From Cryptomeria japonica (Eukaryota; Streptophyta; Pinopsida; Cupressales; Cupressaceae), in the NCBI RefSeq assembly GCF_030272615.1, contig NC_081413.1, positions 21,020,501-21,084,500 on the forward strand: a stretch of DNA of 64,000 nt, given 5' to 3'. This document shows positions 57,173-64,000 of this stretch, piece by piece (the stretch's first letter is position 1; every line of letters begins with the position of its first letter). A program made the translations under genes and the position numbers. The notes under the pieces were generated by a model that made no database searches, had not been told where the DNA came from, and saw nothing but the letters and a program-made list of their open reading frames with translations.

Positions 57173-57706
57173 CATGCTTCTCTTTGTCTCAAATGTGTTA
57201 TCTTTAATGCCTAAAATAATGTATATTTTGCTTTGATTAAAGTTAATACATTTGGTAGGTGTACATGTATGTTCTGAATTTAATTTCCATGTGATTGATT
57301 TCTCAATGCTCCATGATTAAATTGATACATGTGTGACTTAATTAAAATAAAATATTTAATCAAGTACTACATTGATGATAGAGAAGAAATATGTGTTAAG
57401 CCTAAGAATCATGTAACTAATGTGATTTAATTTTAAACTTAAACACAACATGACACGATTCTCCTTAACACATAAAGACATTGTATAATATGCTAGCATC
57501 ATGGAAATGTAAATCTTTTGCAATTTACATAAATGAATTCAAGACAAACTATAAAGTGAAGAAACACGCTTGTCAAGAACAAAGCAATATAGATTAAACA
57601 CAATATCATTTAATTCTATTTGCTCTAATCAAGATATGCTAACATATTACCCAATTTTGAAGAACTGAAAAGAAGATAGATGAAATGAAAGATAAGGAAT
57701 GATGAA
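56987..57706. other. Spacer between the PMD gene and pol, with a CA microsatellite
   Basis: CA repeats at about 57,119-57,161 run into a short TA run. The remaining 550 bp are AT-rich with no visible gene. The 3' end signals of pol (minus) and of the PMD gene (plus) should both lie here. Confidence 0.6.
57119..57175. repeat. (CA)n-(TA)n microsatellite
   Basis: About 21 CA repeats are followed by ATATATATATA. Confidence 0.97.
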
Positions 57707-60700
57707 TTAAGCATAGTATCTACGCAAGTGCATAGCATTTATAGGTTCTTTAAGAGGCGTACCATCTACATCTGCTATTTTGTAAGCACCTGATCCATAA
57801 TCTTTAATAACGATATACGGTCCAAGCCAATTAGGACTAAATTTTCCCTTTTCTTTAGGTAAGGCATTCACATTGCGTTGATTCTCATAGAGAACTAAGT
57901 CACCTACTGAGAAGGAATGTTGAATAACCTTATCGTTATAGCTTCGTTGTAGAGTTTTGTGATACGCTTGAATATGCTCAAGAGCGTTTATACGCTGTTC
58001 ATCAAGCATCTCAAGCTGTTGAAGTCTTTGTTCTCTACAAGAGTCATCATCTACTATACCTTTGAGAGAAACTCTAAGTGATGGAATCTCTAACTCTAAA
58101 GGCATAATAGCATCAGCACCATAAACAAGGTTATAAGGGGTAGTTCCTGTAGCAATTCGTACACTCGTTCGGTAGGCCCAAAGAGCATAGATTAGCTGAG
58201 TACTCCAATCCTTACCATTCTTATTCACGGTTTTATGAAGAATTTGTTCAATTATCTTATTGGATGATTTGGCTTGACCATTTGATTGAGGATAGTATGG
58301 TGTAGAAAATCGATGTTTGATATGATATTTCTCGAGGAATTTCTTCACGTCCTTGTTCTTAAATGATGTCCCATTATCTGAGATTATAGTGGAAGGTATC
58401 CCAAATCGAGAAATAATGTTTTCTAAAAGAAATTGACAAATCACTTCAGCAGTAGTAGAATGAAGGGGAACAACTTCTACCCACTTTGTAAAGTAATCTG
58501 TTGCGGTTATAATGAAGGTGTGTCCTTGAGATGAAGGAGGAGAGATTTTACCGATGAGATCCAACCCCCATGCGGAGAAAGGCCAAGAAGCTACATGAGA
58601 ACGAAGTTCTTGGGCAGGAGCATGAATCAAATTATTGTGTTGTTGACATTGATGACATTTCTTAATAAATGAAAAAGAATCCTTCTGCATAGTTTGCCAA
58701 TAGTATCCCATACGAAGCAATCTTTGAACCAAGGATTTGCCTCCAAAATGCCCCCCATAGGCACCTAAATGTACCTCTTCAAGAGCAACGGGCATTTCCG
58801 ATTTGTTCAGACAGCGAAGGAGAAGACCGTTATAACCCCTTCGGTAAAGAACATTAGAAAGAATGATATATCTAGCAGACAGCTTGCGGATTCTAGCCCT
58901 AGTGTTCCTATTGGTGGAATTAGGAAAGGTACCATCGGTCAAATATCTTACGATATGCGAATACCATTCATCTGAGTCTATAAAGTCACAACATGTTACC
59001 AAGATAGAATCGTCTACAATAGCTAGAGAAATAAGGTTGTGAATAACAAATTTAAGATCAACCACAGGGTCCTCTAAAGATACAAGAGAAGCCACACATG
59101 CCATTGCATTCGCATGTCGATTATCTTTTCGAGGAACAGGTTCCATGGTATAAGAATCAAATTTTTGTAACAAAGAGATAGCAAGGTCTTTATATTGTGA
59201 TAATTTGTCTTGTTTTGCTTGATACAGTCCTGTTACTTGTCTTATAATCAATTGCGAATCTCCATAAATATGTATGTGCTTTATATTCAAAGCCAAGGCT
59301 GCTCTTATTCCCGCTATAAGAGCCTCATACTCAGCAATGTTATTGGTACATAGGAAATTTAGACGATAAGATAAGGGAATGGATTTCTTTGTAGGAGAAA
59401 TTAGAACAACACCTACCCCCGATCCCATACGACACTTAGAGCCATCAAAATATAACTCCCAAGTTTCATCTTTCTCTATACAAAGAATGAAGTCACCGGG
59501 AAAAGACTCAGGGTTAGGGAAGGAGAAAGGTGAAGGGGCCTCAACTAAGTGATCGGTCAACGCTTGCCCTTTAATTGCTCTTTGTGAAACAAATTTAAGG
59601 TCAAATTCAGTTAACATCATAACCCACTTAGCTAGGCATCTTGATAAATCAGTTTTAGAGAAAAGATGCTTCAAAGGATCAAACTTTACCATGACATGGA
59701 CTTCTGAATTTAAAAGATAATGTCTCAATTTCTGAGTCGCAAACACCAAGGCCAAGCATTGTCTTTCTATCGCAGAATATCGGGTCTCATAATAGAGTAA
59801 GGTATGACTTATATAATAAACTAGACATTCCTTACCATCTTTATCATGTTGTGCCAATAATGTTGCGAGAGCATGAGAGGAAGCAGCTGTATAAAGAAGA
59901 AAGGCTTTAGAAGGTTCGACAGGTTGAAGGATAGGAGGATTAGCCAAATATACTTTTAAATCCTCAAATGCTTGCTGACAATCTTTGTTCCATTGAAAAG
60001 TAATTTTCTTTTTGAGAAGTTGAGTAAAAGGAAAAGTATGATCCGCAAGTTGAGATACGAACCTACGAATAGCTTGAATCTTTCCTTGTAAGCTTTTGAG
60101 TTGAGACACATTTCTAGGAGGTGGCATGTTGACAATAGCATCTATTTTCTTAGTGTCCACCTCAATCCCATGATGCGAAACTATGAATCCTAATATTTTT
60201 CCACTATCCACACCGAAAACACATTTTCGGGGATTCAAGCGCATGTGATATTTATGAATTCTTTCAAAGATTTGACGAAGGATCTTAATATGATCTATAC
60301 GAAGAGTGGATTTGGCTAAAATATCATCAACATAATCTTCTAAAATCTTATGCATATAATCATGAAAGATAAGGGTCATCGCTCATTGATAAGTTGCACC
60401 GGCATTTTTAAGTCCAAAAGGCATCATTACCCAACAAAACGTACCCCAAGGAGTGGTAAAAGCAGTTTTGAATTGATCTTGAGGATTAATGAAAATTTGA
60501 TTGTATCCTGAAAAACCATCCATGAAGGATAACAAAGCATGTCCTGCTGTAGAATCAACTATCATGTCAATGTTTGGAAGAGGGAAATCATCTTTTAAAG
60601 AAGCCTTATTTAAGTCTCGAAAGTCGGTACACATTCTTATTTTATTATCCGGTTTAGCCACAGCGACAATATTTGAAAATCATGGGGAATAGTCAATAGG

Positions 60701-60780
60701 GCGGATAAATCCAGCCTCCAATAATTTTTCAATCTCAGCCTTAACAAGTAGAGCTACCTTAGGATTCATTTTTTGAATCT
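57707..60780 (-). pseudogene. pol: Gy-B pol: reverse transcriptase, dual RNase H, integrase (inactive copy)
   Basis: Reverse transcriptase: GFIRPIDYSP near 60,690, then 60,383-60,661 (TDFRDLNKA, FPLPNIDMI) and YVDDILAK at the start of the 890-codon frame. Stops are a TGA at 60,380-60,382, a TGA at 60,680-60,682, and a frame break near 60,770-60,790. In the long frame (residues counted from 60,379): Ty3-type RNase H at about 150-270, with its first Asp missing (LLYTAASSHA); an archaeal-type second RNase H at about 305-435 (ELYFDGSKCRMGSGVGVVL, NIAEYEAL, YGDSQLII), where the last acidic residue is Asn 424; the integrase zinc domain at about 535-580 (HLGAYGGHF...CHQC); and the core at 610-760 with Asp 627 and Asp 668 but Lys 704 in place of Glu. 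The C-terminal integrase part ends at 57,707. Two RNase H domains mark the Tat/Ogre branch. Confidence 0.93.
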
Positions 60781-60878
60781 TTTGTTTCAATATTATGAGT
60801 AACAATCTTAGGATCTATACCAGGCATGTCAGAGTATGTCCAAGCAAAGATCTCAGGGAATTCATGCAATAGATCTGC

Positions 60879-63224
60879 CTATCGTTTTTGTTCCTCTTCA
60901 TCCAAACACTTTCCAATTTTAATAACTTTTTCTTCCTTGCAAGGATCCATCTTAACATCAGTGGTGTCACTTATGAGAAGATTACTTTGTTGAGGAGTAT
61001 CCTTTAACTGAGGGAATTCTTCCACAATCTTATCATTATCAATCTCTTTTCCAAAATAAGCTTCGGTGTTCAAACAATAAGGAAATCCCCTATTGTGATG
61101 ATAACGAGGAAGAGTGTCATATGCTCCCAAGAACTCAGCTAAAGCATCATCGGTAGGGAAGACATCCAAAGCATAGGCACACAAAGGATCCCCATCAATA
61201 TACTCAGGGTGTCTCATTGGTAGAGATGTAGAAATAACATTTACACTAATACAGGGCCTCTTAGAAGCTTTAGTGTGCTTGTAAGGATTAAAACCAAGTC
61301 CAAAGGTCTCATCACAAAGATTATTCCCTAGAGGAACCTTTATCCCTTGTTCGTGAGCGCCACAACCATTTCCATTATACCCATACCTAGCTAAAATATG
61401 AAAACCACGACCATAACAATCAGCCATTTCAGAAAGAGGAGGTGGTTTTTCATAAGAAAGAGAATCAAATTCTTCAGAATTAGATGTGTGAGGAGAAGAA
61501 GTTTGAGAATCAGCCACAAAATTGTTGTTCATAGGTTCAGGCAAGGTTGATTGATCTTTAGTTTCTTCCTTCTTTTTAACTTTAAACTCTCTAGGAGGAA
61601 CCCTATACTCACCTACAAAGGTGGGATTAAAGTCAAGAGATCCCCAATCATCTTCTGTGAGAACCTTCTTAGGATCAAAAGCCTTTTCATGTGTAGATTC
61701 AAGTTGAGAAGAATATTCTTCAGACTCATCCAAAGAATTTTGATCATCGGAGGGTGATGACTCATCCATAGGTAGAGAGTCATCACTAGAAGAGGAAGGT
61801 TCAGAAGAATTCCCTTTAGAAGTAGATGTTTGCAAACAAGCTTGAAACTTAGTATCGCCTATCAAGGTATATGTCTTATTGTTATAAATAAATTTAACTT
61901 GTCTACGCAATGTAGAGGGGACGGCTTGCATACTATGAATCCAAGGTCTCCCTAATAACAAGTTGTATGTTAGATTTCCCGACATAACATGGATAGGAGT
62001 AGGCAAAGTAACAGGTCCCACTATGATGGGTAAGGTGATAGTACCTAATGAAGACTTAGCCACATTATCAAAGCCTCGAATGGGATGAGAATTAGGCTCA
62101 ATAAGGGATGTATCCACATTCATCTTATGCAGTAGATTAATGCTACACACATTAAGGCCAGAGCCATTATCTACCAGTGTTCGTCTTATAGCAGTGTCAT
62201 TTATGATAACCACAATCATCAAGGGATCATATTGATGTTGAATTTCACTAGTAGGCAATTCATCTTGAGTAAACACAATTTGAGCTTTAGGATTCATCAC
62301 AAAGTTAACCAAAGACACTACATTACTAGATGTATTAGGTGGAGGAACATTCAAATCTTTCAAGGCATCTTGTAACATTCTGTGATGAGCGGAAGAAGTT
62401 TGGATCAAATCCCAAAGGGATATCTTAGCAGGGGTAACTTTAAGTTGTTCTATGAGATCATATTCCTTACCCATAACTTGTGAAATATGTGGAGCTTGCG
62501 GAAGAATTGGTTGAGGATTAGGAAGAGAAACCAGAATAACAGGAGGAGGATTGGGCTGCCTATTATTCCTAGTATGATAAGTATGGGCAACCGCATGATA
62601 ACTCTCTCTAGTTAATTGCTTAGCATAACTATAAGGACTTATAGGTTTTCTTCCTTGCATAGTGATGATAGGTTTATTCGGAGTAAGAAAGGAATCATGA
62701 CCATACCCTCCTTGGACAGTAAGGAGAGGTGATTTAGGAACTTGAAAGGTGGGAGAAGGATAAGCACCTTGGACTTCAAAGAGAGGCTTATTATGCTCAT
62801 TCAGATTTATCATGTTAACTAATTTAGAAGTCTTGTTCCTGTTTAAAGTTTTCGATAAAGCCACAAAGTCATCAAGAGCATCATCCAACAAAGTATGATC
62901 ATAACTATTAAAAGGTTTATCTTTTGATTCAAAAGGAGACATCTCTTCATAGAGGGGATTATTGAAAACAACCATGTTACCAGATTTAGTGGAAGAGTTG
63001 ATAGGAATGTACCCTTGAGAGGAATCATTCGACTTATCTTTCTCATCACACCTAAATGGCATAGTAACAAGGTTTATGAGTTTTTGGTAAAATGAAGGTT
63101 TGGTATCTGTAGGGTTCAAAAACTCATCCAAGGCTTCATCTAATTCATCTTGGCTATACTCATAATCAACATAATTCCATACATCATCATAAACATGAAC
63201 ATCTTGCAAATAAAAATCTAACAT
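60879..63224 (-). CDS. Gy-B first ORF: novel N-terminal domain, protease and G-patch (781 aa)
   Basis: Uninterrupted frame from the ATG at 63,224. Residues 1-250 are acidic and Tyr/Asp-rich at first (QDELDEALDEFL, repeated as LLDDALDDFV) and then carry a threefold motif (FEVQGAYPSP, LLTVQGGYGH, ITMQGRKP). I do not recognise this domain; no gag core or zinc motif is present. Residues 253-300 match the gag-protease linker of Gy-C (YDLIEQLKVTP). A retropepsin follows at about 330-455 with Asp 352-Asn-Gly and LLLGRPWIHSM. After an acidic Ser-rich linker comes a G-patch at about 606-645 (GYNGNGCGAHEQGIKVPL). The frame ends at a TAG (60,879-60,881), after which the same reading continues (LLHEFPEIFAWTY) toward reverse transcriptase, so ORF and pol were probably one polyprotein. 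Betaretroviral proteases also carry a G-patch. Confidence 0.85.
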   Translation of the reverse strand: MLDFYLQDVHVYDDVWNYVDYEYSQDELDEALDEFLNPTDTKPSFYQKLINLVTMPFRCDEKDKSNDSSQGYIPINSSTKSGNMVVFNNPLYEEMSPFESKDKPFNSYDHTLLDDALDDFVALSKTLNRNKTSKLVNMINLNEHNKPLFEVQGAYPSPTFQVPKSPLLTVQGGYGHDSFLTPNKPIITMQGRKPISPYSYAKQLTRESYHAVAHTYHTRNNRQPNPPPVILVSLPNPQPILPQAPHISQVMGKEYDLIEQLKVTPAKISLWDLIQTSSAHHRMLQDALKDLNVPPPNTSSNVVSLVNFVMNPKAQIVFTQDELPTSEIQHQYDPLMIVVIINDTAIRRTLVDNGSGLNVCSINLLHKMNVDTSLIEPNSHPIRGFDNVAKSSLGTITLPIIVGPVTLPTPIHVMSGNLTYNLLLGRPWIHSMQAVPSTLRRQVKFIYNNKTYTLIGDTKFQACLQTSTSKGNSSEPSSSSDDSLPMDESSPSDDQNSLDESEEYSSQLESTHEKAFDPKKVLTEDDWGSLDFNPTFVGEYRVPPREFKVKKKEETKDQSTLPEPMNNNFVADSQTSSPHTSNSEEFDSLSYEKPPPLSEMADCYGRGFHILARYGYNGNGCGAHEQGIKVPLGNNLCDETFGLGFNPYKHTKASKRPCISVNVISTSLPMRHPEYIDGDPLCAYALDVFPTDDALAEFLGAYDTLPRYHHNRGFPYCLNTEAYFGKEIDNDKIVEEFPQLKDTPQQSNLLISDTTDVKMDPCKEEKVIKIGKCLDEEEQKR

Positions 63225-63413
63225 TTTGCATACAACTTAAACACACAATGCAAAGAAAAACACTCTTTCTTTTCCCTATTTTTTTTTTCTTTTTCTCTTT
63301 TTTTTTCTTTTTTTTTTTCTGTTTTTTCCTTAATGAAAAATGAAACTTAAATGAAACACACTAAATCTAGGTCTAGATCTAACAAATTCAATGCAAGAGG
63401 AAGCAATTATAGT
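63225..63413 (-). other. Short leader of Gy-B with a homopurine tract
   Basis: Only about 190 bp lie between PBS and first ORF, against about 1.15 kb in Gy-A. Positions 63,264-63,330 are almost pure pyrimidine on the plus strand (purine in the RNA). It is too short for a gag gene. Confidence 0.8.
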
Positions 63414-63432
63414 TTCACGTCGGGTTCACCAA
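63414..63432 (-). promoter_or_regulatory. Primer-binding site of Gy-B
   Basis: TTGGTGAACCCGACGTGAA on the minus strand, four to six bases from the LTR end, is identical to Gy-A and Gy-C. Confidence 0.85.
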
Positions 63433-63436
63433 AACG

Positions 63437-64000
63437 TGTAGGGGAAAAAGCGAGACTAGGTTAACATGCCCTAATCCTACCTTTTGACACACATTATGGA
63501 ATACGAAAGAGCCTAGAGGTATCACACAATTGGCTACTTATTTTTGTGGAAGAGAGAGCGATGGGCTACCTATTAGGATTTCTATTCCTTTGTTGTAATT
63601 GAAAGATGAAATGATGCAAGTTCAATTCCTAACCCCAAAGTGCAAGTATGAACTAATAGCAAGATTGCAGAATTGAGTTTAAACAATGAAAAGCTATAAA
63701 CACAAGGACAAGACAAGAATGCAGATGCGTACCTGGAGTCAAAATCTAAGTGAAAATGTTGGGGATGGGGGCGCAGGCGCCACTGTCCTAATACTGCTCC
63801 GGAAACTGCTCCTGAAACTGCTGTTTTACACTTTGGAAAGCTGTTGGAAATGTTGAAAATTGCTGTCTGACAGAAGGACCAGGGCGCCCAGCGCCTCTGT
63901 CCCAGGGACCAGGGTGCCCAATGCCCCTATCCTGGCAGGACCAGGGTACCCCATGCCCTTGTCCTGATCTTTTGCTTTGAAACTTGGTGTGAAGGTCTAT
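63437..64000 (-). repeat. Gy-B right LTR (5' LTR), cut by the window end
   Basis: It starts TGTAGGGGAAAAAG and matches 52,274-52,840 with about 33 differences, mostly transitions. Palindromic units lie at 63,759-63,790 and 63,876-63,967. The remaining 1.1 kb or so, including the promoter, is outside the window. Confidence 0.93.

Larger units (their letters stand above)
52274..64000 (-). mobile_element. Gy-B: Ty3/gypsy (Tat-type) element with pol, antisense PMD gene, no gag
   Basis: A minus-strand element inserted in Cop-D. From its 5' side: right LTR (cut by the window end), PBS, a short leader, a 781-residue frame (new N-terminal domain, protease, G-patch), reverse transcriptase, two RNase H domains, integrase, a spacer, an antisense PMD gene, polypurine tract and left LTR. 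The LTRs differ at about 33 of 560 comparable bases (about 6 percent, roughly 29 transitions), so Gy-B is older than Gy-A. Only about 190 bp separate the PBS from the first ORF and no gag core or zinc motif is visible, so the lack of gag is structural. If the right LTR equals the left in length, the element is about 12.8 kb. Confidence 0.92.

Overview
The window is plant nuclear DNA from a large, repeat-rich genome. A gymnosperm (conifer-type) genome is my best guess. This is inferred from the near absence of host genes, the deep nesting of old LTR retrotransposons, the Tat-lineage Ty3/gypsy elements with long LTRs, and plant-type L1 LINEs, Copia and hAT relatives. No rRNA, tRNA, CRISPR array or bacterial-style operon is visible. 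Names used here: Gy-A, Gy-B, Gy-C (gypsy elements), Cop-D, Cop-E, Cop-F (Copia elements), hAT-G, and gene X.

Layout. 1-2.98 kb is AT-rich debris. From about 2.98 to 15.79 kb a minus-strand L1-like LINE is split by two clean insertions: an 884-bp terminal-inverted-repeat element (3,329-4,212) inside its reverse transcriptase, and the complete LTR retrotransposon Gy-A (5,758-13,535, target-site duplication CCTTC) just upstream of its ORF2 start. About 15.8-23.4 kb is plus-strand Gy-C, with promoter, PBS, long leader and a gag-protease frame carrying 13 stops and no frameshift. It is followed by a second LINE fragment (23.4-24.8 kb), a minus-strand Copia 5' end (Cop-E) and a plus-strand Copia 3' end (Cop-F). 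28.4-28.9 kb is a tandem repeat. 32.6-36.2 kb is a decayed hAT transposase gene with promoter and leader intron. 37.2-41.3 kb is gene X, an unrecognised minus-strand gene with a TATA box, a G-patch and coiled coils; it sits beside a satellite-like array of about 265 bp per unit. 43.2-45.6 kb holds two diverged, convergent copies of another unrecognised family. 46.6-52.3 kb is plus-strand Cop-D, interrupted by a probable 1,667-bp solo LTR and then by Gy-B (52,274 to beyond the window end).

Main biological point. Gy-A has an intact 1,144-codon gag frame but no reverse transcriptase, RNase H or integrase, and its protease-like domain has lost the catalytic triad. Gy-B has protease, a G-patch, reverse transcriptase, two RNase H domains and integrase, but no recognisable gag; a different N-terminal domain occupies that place. 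The two share the primer-binding site, the polypurine tract, the LTR ends and a GC-rich palindromic module. They therefore look like complementary halves (a Gag donor and a Pol donor) of one trans-acting retrotransposition system. Gy-B also carries a spliced antisense gene for a plant mobile domain (PMD) protein. The Gy-B copy itself is dead: it has stops, a frameshift, and integrase Glu to Lys.

Limits. All homology calls come from reading motifs, not from searches. Boundaries are exact where LTR ends, target duplications or TIRs are visible and approximate elsewhere.
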